DNA of 64,000 nucleotides from Paenibacillus vietnamensis (GCF_020169515.1 NZ_JAHMHW010000011.1:1-64000); one strand, 5' to 3'. Positions 53,619 through 63,269 are shown, counted from the stretch's first letter. Made by a program: numbers and translations. The notes: a model not told the origin generated them from the sequence alone.

Positions 53619-54464
53619 ATGATATCAATCGGACTCGCCGGCTGGGGCGACCATGATCTCATTTACGGTACGGGCGTTACGGCCCAGAATAGACTCAAGC
53701 AGTACAGCAAATATTTTTCGGTTGTCGAAGTCGACAGCTCCTATTACGCCATTCATAAGCCGGAGCTGTTCGAGCGCTGGGCGGCGGATACGGGAGAGAG
53801 CTTCGCGTTTGTGATCAAAGCCTATCAGGGCATGACCGGACATACGCGCGAAAAATATTCGGATGAGGACATGGAGAGCATGTTCGGCGCATTTAAGGCA
53901 TCGATCCAGCCTGTCGTGGAGGCGGGCAAGTGCAAAGCGGTTTTGTTCCAATATCCGCCGTGGTTCGATTGCACCCGGGAGAACGTCAATTTGCTGCGCG
54001 TCGCCAAGGAAAGAATGGAGGACCTTCCGCTTGCGCTGGAGTTCCGCCATCAAAGCTGGTTCAGCGAAGAACTGCGGGATAAAACGCTGGCGTTCATGAG
54101 CAGGGAAGGCTGGATTCATAGCGTCTGCGACGAGCCGCAGGTGCATCCCGGATCGGTGCCGACAGTGCTTGTGCCGACGCATGACGAGGTGACGATCGTC
54201 CGTTTCCACGGCAGAAACACATCCGGCTGGATGTCTAGTGGAGCGCCCAATTGGCGGGAGGTGCGTTACCTTTACCGGTACAGTGACGAGGAATTGCGGG
54301 AGTGGAGGGACATGCTCCTGGAGCTGGAGGAAGGGAGCCGTCACATTTGCGTCATCTTCAACAACAATTCGGGCGGCGATGCGGCCGCGAATGCGCGGCG
54401 GCTGATGGAGCTGCTTGGGCAGGAAACAAGACCTTTGCCTCCTCGGCAGCTGGATTTGTTTTGA
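53619..54464 (+). CDS. DUF72 (YecE-like) protein with C-terminal QLDLF
   Basis: 281 aa. TIM-barrel DUF72 features: ISIGLAGWGDHDLIYG at the start, YFSVVEVDSSYYAI, FVIKAYQGMTGH, LALEFRHQSWF, and NNNSGGDAAANA near the end. The biochemical role of DUF72 is unsettled. The last eight residues are PPRQLDLF, matching the bacterial sliding-clamp-binding consensus QL(S/D)LF. A CGGTGA-type site lies before the ATG. Monocistronic. Confidence 0.9.
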   Translation: MISIGLAGWGDHDLIYGTGVTAQNRLKQYSKYFSVVEVDSSYYAIHKPELFERWAADTGESFAFVIKAYQGMTGHTREKYSDEDMESMFGAFKASIQPVVEAGKCKAVLFQYPPWFDCTRENVNLLRVAKERMEDLPLALEFRHQSWFSEELRDKTLAFMSREGWIHSVCDEPQVHPGSVPTVLVPTHDEVTIVRFHGRNTSGWMSSGAPNWREVRYLYRYSDEELREWRDMLLELEEGSRHICVIFNNNSGGDAAANARRLMELLGQETRPLPPRQLDLF

Positions 54465-54483
54465 CGGAAGGTAAGGTAAGCTA

Positions 54484-54724
54484 TTCTGCTGTACATTCTA
54501 CATCAGAAGCCTAACATAAACGGCGGTTGAATGTGCTGTGCTGCATGATTGCAGTAGAAATCCGTCTCTTAATGCACATTAAGCCGATTTAGCTCCATTT
54601 CGCTGCATAAACTGCATCAGATTGGCAAGAAGCATCGGGCTCCCGCCGTTCTGCTGCATAACCTGCATCAGAACGGTAACCAGCACCGGGTTCCCGCTCT
54701 TCTGCTGCACAAACTACAGTAGAC
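54484..54724. repeat. Second cluster of extragenic palindromes
   Basis: About five units of the same family as 34404-35000 (CTGCTGCATAA-type palindromes with trailing AGAACGGTAA and AGCATCGGG), spaced about 50-60 bp apart. In the first unit (54484-54508) the inner TGCA arms are replaced by TGTA and TACA, a change that keeps pairing. Confidence 0.75.
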
Positions 54725-55034
54725 TATCCACCTGACAATTTTGTGTGTGAGTTTCATAGCGACTTCTGCACCCATCGTCAAATGCTGCTGTTAAAGCTGC
54801 GTATACCGGTGACATGGATGTCTTCCATATGCTGCGTCAGGAAGGGCAGCGGGATGTGCGCGTAGTTTGATAATGAGCTGCTTGTCCAAACAAGCTAACC
54901 CGCATAAAACTTGCAGTTAATCGTCATAAGTGCATGAATGCTCCTTGGAAGTTGGGGTATTTGTCTTTTTAGGTCAATAAGCTTTCGTCATAGATGCTGT
55001 TTTTTTTCTCGTCGGTTTCGGCAATATACATTTC

Positions 55035-55235
55035 CTAGGAAATAATGTGGTTATTCGACAAATACATTTGGATCGGATTCGGCGCAAGTACGCTGAAATG
55101 GGCCTGCAGGTGCGACAGTTGTCCAGAAACGAGTCCATCGCGGTTCAGCTCGGAAAACTCCCGGAAAGGCAGCTCGACAAACAAAAAGGGGGACATGCCA
55201 TCAACATCAGAAACAATAGTGAATGCTAGCTTAGA
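55035..55235 (-). pseudogene. Gene relic, unknown family
   Basis: Minus-strand frame open for about 65 codons without a start or ribosome site; it reads FLFVELPFREFSELNRDGLV and HFSVLAPNPIQMYLSNNHII before TAG. The peptide looks like a genuine protein C-terminus, but I do not recognise it. Confidence 0.35.
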
Positions 55236-55476
55236 TGTATTAGGTCATTCCATAAATTACCATAAAGAAACGGCCGAAAAAGCCCTCATTCCTTCACGAG
55301 CTCGCCGGCTTGCTCCGTCATGTCGAACAGCACGCAGCCTTGGTGAGGGCTTATAGGTTTTGTGTTCTCAATTTGCTCCTGCGGGTACGTTTCAAAAGGG
55401 TTTCGTTCGGTGAAGGTCAGGTTGACGTTTTGTCGAAAGCGGGACATTCGGGAGGATGCCGCGATCAGGAGCGAGA

Positions 55477-55665
55477 TCAAGCCAAACCGGCGGACCGCAA
55501 ATAATCGAGGCTTATTTTTACGCTTTCAAGCGGATTCGGGCTTATATCCTGTTCCACAAAATAATAACGGACACCAGTTTTGTCGAATGCGGCAAATAAG
55601 CAGGCCAGTCAAGAGCTCTACACCTCTTTCATAGCAGGATCGGCTCCCATCCGGCAGGCGCCCGT
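55477..55665 (-). pseudogene. C-terminal remnant of a sugar-phosphate isomerase/epimerase
   Basis: The minus strand reads FAAFDKTGVRYYFVEQD, then PLESVKISLDYLRSAGLA and a stop at 55477-55479: the usual end of xylose-isomerase-like TIM-barrel epimerases. Just upstream a GADPAMKEV piece and a DWPA piece lie in other frames, so there are at least two frameshifts and a stop. The N-terminal three quarters are absent. Confidence 0.6.
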
Positions 55666-55790
55666 CTCAGCAAAGGCCCGCCTTCCTTGAAAGGATGCCG
55701 AAGCAAATGTTATGCCGGGGTAGGATGTCCTATGCTTCCAACCCCAGGCAGATATAGGGCAGAATCTCCTAACCGCAAGGATCAATGCCG

Positions 55791-56966
55791 TTAAGTAAGC
55801 GGGGAATAAACACGGTCCTCCGAGTCAGCGGCCACGAGCTCGCATTTGCCTTCCGAAGCCAGCTTGTCCAAATAAGCCGCGACGGCTATATAAATGTCCG
55901 GCTTGCCGGTGGTCATCCGCACGTCCTGCACAAGCTTCTGCTCGATCAGAAACTCCGAAACGGCGAGTGCGCTGATGCGGCCATATTTCAACGCGTTATC
56001 GGCTACTTTTTGCGCGGAAGAGGGAAGGTGGAACGGGTTGGAGCTCCTCGGCGCATATATGGCGGAGGCTCCTGCGCGACCTGCATCCAGGCCGTGAGCG
56101 AGCTCCGCAAACGGAACGCTATCCTTGTCTGCCGGTTTGGTCTTCGCGCTTTTTGCGGGTTTCGCAGCGGACATGTCACCGAAGTCGAATGCCCCTTGTC
56201 CGTTGTCCTCATCGCCAAACACAAATGCGCCTTGTCCGTCAGCGTCGTTGTTGAATAGGAAAGCCCCTTGGCCTTCATCGTCATGGGTATCCGCCGCACC
56301 TGCAGCATTGCCGGACAAGGCGGTCTCATCGCCCGAGCTCCTCTCATTCAAGGACATCGCAGCGGCGATACGCCTGCGCCGGTCCGCTTGGTCTAGCTCC
56401 CGCAATCTGCCGCGCAGCCGGAGCAGCTGCCTGTCGAGCAGCGGAAGACCGGCGTCGATATGGGCCTGAATGTCCGCAGGGATATCCAGCCCGTCCGGAA
56501 GCGGCAGGAAAACATGCTGGCCGAGCTGCCAGCCTTCGCGGTATTTGTACAATATTTCGTTCATTTCCCCGTCCAGTACGTCAAAGCCCTTCATGATCGC
56601 CGAAATCGCCTTCGCGTCGATGCCCGTATGCAGCTGCAAATGCTCTATGCCGAAGTAACGCATCGTATTCGTCGGGATATGCATCACCTGATGCTGGTAG
56701 CGAAGCGAGCGCCCGCATTCGCATTTCGTCAGGGGCGATACCTCGCCGCTGTCCGTAAAGCCGATATAGTCCCATTCCTCGATAAAAGCTTCAATGTCCT
56801 CAAATTCCGCTTCCTCGGGGATGAACTGGCATTTTTTGCGCGCCAGCTGGCGGGCGAACAGCGTCCGCCTGCCTCTCACCAGCTCATGGTGAATGAAGCG
56901 GCGCTGCTCCTCCGTCAGCCGTCCCATGATTTCGTCCCGCTGCTCTATTGTCAATTCGTACCGCAT
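55791..56966 (-). CDS. DUF3895-family protein with GQGAF repeats
   Basis: 391 aa from the ATG at 56966 (GGAGGTG ten bases upstream); the open frame reaches 57080 without support. The N-terminal domain (about 1-160) has YELTIEQRDEIMGRLTEEQR, a Cys pair in KCECGRSLRYQHQVMH and GIEHLQLHTGIDAKAISAIM. The middle has three GQGAF-x-F repeats separated by acidic stretches (about 230-265). A C-terminal helical domain follows (about 310-391). I recall this as the DUF3895 family; function is unknown. It is divergent from the SLH-GH43 gene. Confidence 0.75.
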   Translation of the reverse strand: MRYELTIEQRDEIMGRLTEEQRRFIHHELVRGRRTLFARQLARKKCQFIPEEAEFEDIEAFIEEWDYIGFTDSGEVSPLTKCECGRSLRYQHQVMHIPTNTMRYFGIEHLQLHTGIDAKAISAIMKGFDVLDGEMNEILYKYREGWQLGQHVFLPLPDGLDIPADIQAHIDAGLPLLDRQLLRLRGRLRELDQADRRRRIAAAMSLNERSSGDETALSGNAAGAADTHDDEGQGAFLFNNDADGQGAFVFGDEDNGQGAFDFGDMSAAKPAKSAKTKPADKDSVPFAELAHGLDAGRAGASAIYAPRSSNPFHLPSSAQKVADNALKYGRISALAVSEFLIEQKLVQDVRMTTGKPDIYIAVAAYLDKLASEGKCELVAADSEDRVYSPLT

Positions 56967-57356
56967 AGCGCACCCGCACCTCCATCTCATTCTCGTCCGT
57001 CTCGGTCCCGCCATTGTCCGCATAGTTTCGTTATACCACATTATAGAGCTGCGAAAAGGATAAGTCATTATCAATACCATTAAAGATTTATGCCCTTTCG
57101 AAAGAAGGCCGCTTCCGTATCAACCGGGAAATACCGTTATCCGGGACCGCCGGGCCTATGCAAAAATTTAACTACAGTGAACATTTATGATCCGAAACCG
57201 TGGCGGAAGCGGGTAATCCGGGCCAGTTCACCGATGTTCATATTGTTCAGTTGCCACATAATCCCACCTCCATTATCATTCGTGATGACGTTCCGCAAGC
57301 ATCCTTGGAAACGCATTCATAAATGGGCGATCACCGATGTTGGAGGAGGAAAACGA

Positions 57357-60300
57357 TTGTTGAATATGAAAAAATGGATGTCGACAGCACTGAGCTGCAC
57401 ACTCGCGGCATCCGTCCTGACCGCTGCCGCACCGGTCTACGCTGCGGCGGAGGAAGGCGGAGCGGCCGAGGCCGATTTTACGGAGCAGGAGCTGAAGGCT
57501 AACGATTACATTTTGTACTTCGTTAACGCAGGGGATTCTACACCGGCAACGGCGGAAGCCGGAGACAAGCTGGGCTTGTACGCTTCGCTGACCGAGCAGG
57601 CCTATGCGGACGATCCGGCGACAGGGAAGGCATGGGGGCTGGTAACGGCGACCAGCGCGGCGAGCGTCAGCGACCAGTCCGCAAAAACGGGAAGCTTAAG
57701 ATATTATAACGGCCCTCAAGTCAGGGAAAAGTCGCTTGAATATAAATTTGAGCTGCCGGCGGGAGAATACGATATCACCTTCGGCTTCCAGAATCCGTGG
57801 AGCGGACGAAGCGTGAACTTGTTTTTGGAGGAAACGAACGTATCGGGAGGCGACCTCGCCATAGGCGGTTCTGGTACACTAACCGAGAAAACGTACCGGA
57901 AAATCGGAGTCAGCGACGGCGAGCTGAATGTGCATATTCAGGGACCGGAATCGGCCGCCCTTACGGTTCACAACGACCCGCTTATTAACTATTTGATCGT
58001 CAGGCAGAATAGAACCGTACCGCTGGCGGAGCTCGCAAGCAAGCTGGAGGAGGCCCGGACGGAAAGCGGCAATACGGGTTACACGCCTTACAGCGTATCG
58101 GTCTTGAACGCGGCTATTGCTGAAGCAGATGAGCTGCTGAAGTCGCTCGAAGACAGCGGGGCCGATATCGCAGAGCCTGCGGTTCAGGAGCAAATTCGCG
58201 CGGCGATCAGCAAGCTGTCGGGAGCGATCGCAGCGCTGGCGCTTAACGTTCCGAATACATCCTTCAAGCCGGGCGAAGTGTGGAGGGACACGAACGGCGC
58301 TGTCATCCAGGCTCACGGGGCCGGCATCATGTACGATGAGAAAACGGAAACGTATTACTGGTACGGCGAAGACAAAACGAACGGCTACTTGCCGGCGCGG
58401 GGCGTGCGGGTTTACGCTTCGAAGGATCTGTACAACTGGGAGGATAAGGGGCTCGCGCTTACCGCGATCGAGTCGATGGTCTCTTTTGAAACCGACCCGC
58501 TTATCTCCGGGCTTTACGCCGGAAGAGAGGACAAAGCGGACATCTTGAACGATATCGGGACGAACCGGATCATCGAGCGTCCTAAGGTCATTTATAACGA
58601 TACGACTAAAAAATACGTCATGTGGATGCATACGGACGGTCCGTCCGCCACGTCAAACGCCAACTACGCGAAAGCGGAGGCAGGCTACGCGCTGAGCGAT
58701 TCGCCGACAGGGCCGTTCGTCTATCAGGAAAGCAATCGGATGGACAGAGTCCCGGCCGGAGCGACGGACGACGGGCAGCCGAACCAGCCGGGCATGGCCC
58801 GCGATATGACGCTGTTCAAGGACGACGACGGCACCGCTTACCTGATCTATTCCAGTGAGGAGAACCTCACGATCTACATCTCCAAGCTGAACGAATCGTA
58901 TACCGACGTCGTCGGCTGGGACCAGGACGGGGACGGCAAGCGCGACAGCGAATACAAAGCCGTTTACGGCACCGACTACGTGCGTGTCTTCCCGCTTGCC
59001 CAGCGCGAGGCGCCGGCGATGTTCAAATACCAGGGCAAATACTATCTAATCACCTCCGGCGCGACAGGCTGGGATCCGAACGTAGGCAAATATACGGTGG
59101 CGGATAACATTATGGGGCCTTGGAAGACAATGAGAGAGGTGGCGCCCGGAAGCTCGACGACCTTCAGCTCGCAAAGCACGAATGTCATTCCGGTAGATCC
59201 GGAAGCCGGTAAGTTCATCTACATGGGCGACCGGTGGAAAAGCAGCGATTTGGCGGACTCCCGTTACGTATGGCTGCCGATCGAATTCGGCCAAAACGAT
59301 GAAATCGCCCTGCGCTGGCATGACGAGTGGACGCTGGGCATGCTGGACGGCATGGGACGGGTAACCGTCAACACGGAGCTGCCTGCCAGCGCGAAGCTTG
59401 GAGAAGCGCCGCAGCTGCCGTCTTCGCTGAACGTAACGCTGTCGGATGGCCGGACGATCGATACGCCCGTTACCTGGAGCGTGACGGATGAGAGCTTCCT
59501 GAAGCCGGGTCCTGTGCTTATCAGCGGCGTGCTGCCTGAGCTGGCGAATAAAAAACTGGACCATCGTCTGTACGTCGTTCCGGACGGCAAAGCGTATTTC
59601 GTTCACGCCGGCGGCGCAGCGACGGCGGATTATTTGGATATGACCGGTCTGATGGGAAAGGAGGACGTGCTTAACGGCGATGTGATCGACCAGAAGTACG
59701 ATCCGGCGAGCGGACAAACCTGGGGTTATGTCGGAGACAGCACGAATGCTTCGGGAACGAGCTCCGGGGATTTATTCGGTTCCCTGCGTTATCTGCTAGG
59801 CAATTCCGGCGACGATTTGACTTACAAATTCGAGCTTGAAAACGGAGAGTACGACGTCTATGTCGGCCTGTACGATCCATGGGCGCAGTACTCGAACGGC
59901 AACCGCAAGGCCGATATTATCCTGAACGGTACGACCCTGACGTCCAGCTACGTGTTTACGAATGCCCGCGACGTTCTGGCGTACGACGGCGTGAACGTCG
60001 AAGCGGGCCAGCTGGAGCTTACGGTGCACCGGTCGGCTGACGCCGGCGCCTCGAGCTCCGATCCGCAGATCAGCTGGATCATGATCGCCGTTCCACCGAA
60101 GGCGACCGGTCCGGTAACGGTACCGGTAACCCCGCCGGATGAGGGAGAGGAAGGGGAAGGCGGAGAAGAGCCGTCAACCGGTCCGGGTGAAACCGGGCAG
60201 GAGCCCGCTTTTGCCGAGATTTCCGGGCACTGGGCGCTGGGACCGATCAACAAGCTGGCCGAAAAGAACATTTTAGGCGGCTTCCCGGACGGAAGCTTTA

Positions 60301-60728
60301 AGCCGGACAAACGGATGAGCCGGGCGGAATTTTCAGCCGTTATATTCAGGCTGCTAGGGCTTGAGCCGGACAGCGGACAAGCACCGTTCACGGATACTCC
60401 GTCCGACCTCTGGTACAGCCAATATATAAACGGCATTTACGCGCTTGGCCTGGTAAGCGGCTTCCCGGACGGCACCTTCGGACCTAGCCGGGAGATGACG
60501 AGGGAAGAGGCGTTTGTCATTTTGTACCGTGCGGTCAAGGACCGGCTGCCGGAAGCAGGGGAAGCCGACAGCTTTACCGACGCCGAAAGCGTATCCGGCT
60601 GGGCGAAGGAAGCGATCGAGGCGCTCACGGAAGCCGGCGTCATCGAAGGCTACGAAGACGGCACCCTGCGGCCGAAGGGAACGATTACTAGAGCGGAAAT
60701 CGCGGCGATCGTCGCGTCTTTCGCTTAA
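57357..60728 (+). CDS. S-layer-anchored GH43 enzyme, exo-beta-1,3-galactanase-like
   Basis: About 1123 aa from TTG 57357 (AGGAGG seven bases upstream; TTG 57360 and ATG 57366 also possible). Order: signal peptide; CBM-like beta domain (about 50-218); FIVAR-type helical linker (about 220-295); GH43 propeller (about 300-660), opening VWRDTNGAVIQAHGAGIMYD and with a catalytic-acid-like Glu in REAPAMFKY, close to GH43 subfamily 24; Ig-like Big_4 domain; second CBM-like domain; Pro/Glu linker; three SLH repeats (about 950-1123) that bind pyruvylated wall polymer. It acts at the cell surface. Confidence 0.9.
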   Translation: MLNMKKWMSTALSCTLAASVLTAAAPVYAAAEEGGAAEADFTEQELKANDYILYFVNAGDSTPATAEAGDKLGLYASLTEQAYADDPATGKAWGLVTATSAASVSDQSAKTGSLRYYNGPQVREKSLEYKFELPAGEYDITFGFQNPWSGRSVNLFLEETNVSGGDLAIGGSGTLTEKTYRKIGVSDGELNVHIQGPESAALTVHNDPLINYLIVRQNRTVPLAELASKLEEARTESGNTGYTPYSVSVLNAAIAEADELLKSLEDSGADIAEPAVQEQIRAAISKLSGAIAALALNVPNTSFKPGEVWRDTNGAVIQAHGAGIMYDEKTETYYWYGEDKTNGYLPARGVRVYASKDLYNWEDKGLALTAIESMVSFETDPLISGLYAGREDKADILNDIGTNRIIERPKVIYNDTTKKYVMWMHTDGPSATSNANYAKAEAGYALSDSPTGPFVYQESNRMDRVPAGATDDGQPNQPGMARDMTLFKDDDGTAYLIYSSEENLTIYISKLNESYTDVVGWDQDGDGKRDSEYKAVYGTDYVRVFPLAQREAPAMFKYQGKYYLITSGATGWDPNVGKYTVADNIMGPWKTMREVAPGSSTTFSSQSTNVIPVDPEAGKFIYMGDRWKSSDLADSRYVWLPIEFGQNDEIALRWHDEWTLGMLDGMGRVTVNTELPASAKLGEAPQLPSSLNVTLSDGRTIDTPVTWSVTDESFLKPGPVLISGVLPELANKKLDHRLYVVPDGKAYFVHAGGAATADYLDMTGLMGKEDVLNGDVIDQKYDPASGQTWGYVGDSTNASGTSSGDLFGSLRYLLGNSGDDLTYKFELENGEYDVYVGLYDPWAQYSNGNRKADIILNGTTLTSSYVFTNARDVLAYDGVNVEAGQLELTVHRSADAGASSSDPQISWIMIAVPPKATGPVTVPVTPPDEGEEGEGGEEPSTGPGETGQEPAFAEISGHWALGPINKLAEKNILGGFPDGSFKPDKRMSRAEFSAVIFRLLGLEPDSGQAPFTDTPSDLWYSQYINGIYALGLVSGFPDGTFGPSREMTREEAFVILYRAVKDRLPEAGEADSFTDAESVSGWAKEAIEALTEAGVIEGYEDGTLRPKGTITRAEIAAIVASFA

Positions 60729-60739
60729 ATAGCGGCACG

Positions 60740-60782
60740 ACGTACCGGTCAAGGGCCATTGCCCTCGAACGGTACGTTTTTT
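60740..60782 (+). terminator. Intrinsic terminator after the SLH-GH43 gene
   Basis: ACGTACCG (60740-60747) pairs with CGGTACGT (60770-60777), with an inner GGGC/GCCC stem, followed by TTTTT. Confidence 0.88.
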
Positions 60783-60895
60783 ATGGAAAATTGTTATATT
60801 GATAGGAAAACATTCGATTATTATCGGAAACGATGTTATGATTTAATTAACTATATTCGATGATCAATTGTTAGCAAGTAGGAGGCTATTTACAG

Positions 60896-62287
60896 ATGGA
60901 GTACATTAGTACAAGAGGCAACGTTGGCAAAATCGGATTTATCGACGCGTTCATGATGGGGCTGGGCAATGACGGCGGCCTGCTCGTCCCGGATGAGATT
61001 CCCGTATTTTCCGAAGCGACGCTGAAGGAATGGCAGGAGCTCAGCTATCAGGAGCTGGTGCTGGCGATCTTCTCGTATTTCACGAACGGAGAAATTCCCG
61101 AACAGGATTTGAAGGACATGGTCTACGCGAGCTATTCGACGTTCCGCCATCCGGAGGTAACGCCGGTCCGCAAGCTGAAGGACGATTTGTATTTGCTTGA
61201 GCTGTTCCATGGTCCGACCTTTGCGTTTAAGGATATCGCCCTGCAGTTTATGGGCCAACTATATACGTACGTAGCTGCGAAGCAAAATAAGAAAATCCAC
61301 ATTCTCGGCGCGACCTCCGGCGATACCGGCGCATCCGCAATCGAGGGCGTGAAGGGCAAGGATGGCATCAAAATCTGCATTCTGCATCCGCACGGCAAGG
61401 TAAGCAAGGTGCAGGAGCTGCAGATGACGACCGTACAAGAGGACAACGTGCTGAACCTGTCCGTAGACGGCAACTTTGACGATTGCCAGCGGATGATCAA
61501 GGAGCTGTTCGCGGATCTTGACTTTAAGGAACGCCACCACCTTGCGGCGATTAACTCGATTAACTTCGTGCGGATTTTGGCGCAGACGGTTTATTATTTC
61601 TACGCTTACTTCCAGGTGGCGAAGCAAACGGGCGCGAAGCAAGTCAGCTTCAGCGTGCCGACCGGCAATTTCGGGGACATTTTTGCAGGCTATCTGGCCA
61701 AGCGTATGGGGCTTCCCGTCGGCAAACTGATCCTCGCAACGAACGAGAACAATATTTTGGAGCGCTTCATTCTGGAGGGCGTTTACAAGCCGGGCGACTT
61801 CCGTACGACCTACAGCCCGTCGATGGATATTCAGGTGGCGAGCAACTTCGAGCGTTATCTGTACTACGTGCTCGGCGAGGACGCTGCGCAAATCCGTACC
61901 CTGATGGAGCAGTTCAAGACGGAAGGACAAATTGTCATTTCCGGTGAAGCGCTGAGCAAAGTGCAGTCCGAATTCGGGGCGCACGGCGTTCAAGGGGCGG
62001 AATGCCTGGACACGATCAAGAGCTACGAGGCAAAAACCGGCTATTTGCTGGATCCGCATTCGGCATGCGGCGTAGCGGCCGCCGACAAATACGGCGACGG
62101 GCAGCATCTTACGGTTTCGCTGGCTACAGCGCATCCTGCCAAGTTCAATGAAGCGATCGAGCTGTGCGGCATCGAGCAGTCCTTCCCGGAACAAATCCGG
62201 GCCTTGTTCGAGAAGCCGCAGCGCCAGACGCGCGTCGACGGATCGCTTGAAGCCGTCGTTCGCGAGCTTGTCGCGTTTTACGGCTAA
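60896..62287 (+). CDS. thrC: Threonine synthase (long form)
   Basis: 463 aa, AGGAGG upstream of the ATG. PLP-dependent fold type II: the PLP lysine is in GPTFAFKDIALQF near 110, the phosphate-binding part in LGATSGDTGASA. The N-terminal YISTRGNVGKIGFIDAFMMG and overall length match the long ThrC class rather than the short Bacillus-type enzyme. Converts O-phosphohomoserine to threonine. Monocistronic here; no thrB or hom next to it. Confidence 0.95.
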   Translation: MEYISTRGNVGKIGFIDAFMMGLGNDGGLLVPDEIPVFSEATLKEWQELSYQELVLAIFSYFTNGEIPEQDLKDMVYASYSTFRHPEVTPVRKLKDDLYLLELFHGPTFAFKDIALQFMGQLYTYVAAKQNKKIHILGATSGDTGASAIEGVKGKDGIKICILHPHGKVSKVQELQMTTVQEDNVLNLSVDGNFDDCQRMIKELFADLDFKERHHLAAINSINFVRILAQTVYYFYAYFQVAKQTGAKQVSFSVPTGNFGDIFAGYLAKRMGLPVGKLILATNENNILERFILEGVYKPGDFRTTYSPSMDIQVASNFERYLYYVLGEDAAQIRTLMEQFKTEGQIVISGEALSKVQSEFGAHGVQGAECLDTIKSYEAKTGYLLDPHSACGVAAADKYGDGQHLTVSLATAHPAKFNEAIELCGIEQSFPEQIRALFEKPQRQTRVDGSLEAVVRELVAFYG

Positions 62288-62315
62288 GCGGCGGCAACGC
62301 ATGGAGATATGATAA

Positions 62316-62372
62316 AAAGGTATGCACCGGCTGCGGAGCCTGATGGTCCGCGCCGGGAGCATACCTTTTTTT
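62316..62372. terminator. Bidirectional terminator between thrC and the SDR gene
   Basis: AAAGGTATGC (from 62316) pairs with GCATACCTTT (62359 on), with an inner CCGGC/GCCGG stem and A and T tracts on the outer sides. Confidence 0.85.
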
Positions 62373-62391
62373 GAAATTCTAAGAACGGGTT

Positions 62392-63210
62392 TTATAGAAG
62401 CGTCTCGGCTCCGTCAATGTAGATCTCGGTGCCGGTAATATGGCTGGATTCCCGCGAAGCGAGGAACAGCACCAGGTCGGCGACATTCTCGGGCTGCCCA
62501 GGCCCGTGCTCGAGCGGCTGGCTGCCTTCGGGATATTCGACCGGTATTTTTATTTTGTCCAGCTGAGGCGTCGGTTCTGTGCTTTCCCCGATATTCGTCT
62601 TGATGGCGCCGGGGCAGATGACGTTCACCCGGATTTTGTAGCGGGCCAGCTCAAGCGCAGCCATCTTGGCGAAGGCCGTCTGTCCGGCTTTGGAGGAGCT
62701 GTAGGCGGCAAAGCCAAAGCCGTCGAACTTGCGGTTGCCGTTGATCGAGCTTGTAATGATGATGCTGCCGCCGGACTGCTTCATATGCGGTATCGCATAT
62801 TTGACGGTCAGGAAGGTGCCCTTCAAATTGGTCGTCAGCGTCTGGTCCCACTCCTCCGGCGGGAAATCCTCGATCGGGGACAGCGTGCCGTTAATGCCCG
62901 CGTTCGCAAAAACGATGTCGATGCGGCCGAACTTTTCGGAAATGGCTTCAAAAGCCTGCCGGACGCGCTCCGGATCGGACACATCCGTGTCCACGAATAA
63001 GGATTCGCCGCCGAGCTCGCGGATTTGCTCCTCCACGTCCTCGGTCCGGTCGTTGTTCAGATCGAGCAGACATATTTTGGCGCCATGGCTGGCGAGCCTC
63101 AGAGCGGCGGCGCGTCCGATTCCGGAGCCCGCGCCGGTGATGACGGCGACTTTATCTTTTACGCGGAGCATTTGATCGTACTCTTGCGATTTTTCCTTTG
63201 TAACGCCCAT
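62392..63210 (-). CDS. Short-chain dehydrogenase/reductase (SDR)
   Basis: 272 aa, GGAGGGATACTAA upstream of the ATG. Classical SDR: NAD(P)-binding TGAGSGIGRAAA near 25-36, LDLNNDR with an acidic residue after the second strand (suggesting NAD(H)), NAG motif, Ser and YSSSK catalytic residues near 155-175, and C-terminal SSHITGTEIYIDGAETLL. The substrate is unknown. It precedes nothing on its strand and ends at a shared terminator. Confidence 0.92.
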   Translation of the reverse strand: MGVTKEKSQEYDQMLRVKDKVAVITGAGSGIGRAAALRLASHGAKICLLDLNNDRTEDVEEQIRELGGESLFVDTDVSDPERVRQAFEAISEKFGRIDIVFANAGINGTLSPIEDFPPEEWDQTLTTNLKGTFLTVKYAIPHMKQSGGSIIITSSINGNRKFDGFGFAAYSSSKAGQTAFAKMAALELARYKIRVNVICPGAIKTNIGESTEPTPQLDKIKIPVEYPEGSQPLEHGPGQPENVADLVLFLASRESSHITGTEIYIDGAETLL

Positions 63211-63269
63211 TTAGTATCCCTCCATTGAATACAAATTGAACCAAATTAGTTTGCCAACATCATGCCGGA

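Noticed and set aside
54725..55790. Small ORFs of about 60-100 codons in this gap as real genes
   Set aside because: They overlap each other in several frames, lack ribosome sites, and cross the relics read on the minus strand.
57090..57356. N-terminal extension of the SLH-GH43 reading frame
   Set aside because: It would place 89 basic, unstructured residues before a perfect signal peptide. The AGGAGG before TTG 57357 marks the real start, and the extension is part of the divergent control region.
61259..62362. A long minus-strand frame opposite thrC
   Set aside because: Antisense shadow of a clearly identified gene; the composition is typical of antisense frames in GC-rich coding DNA.
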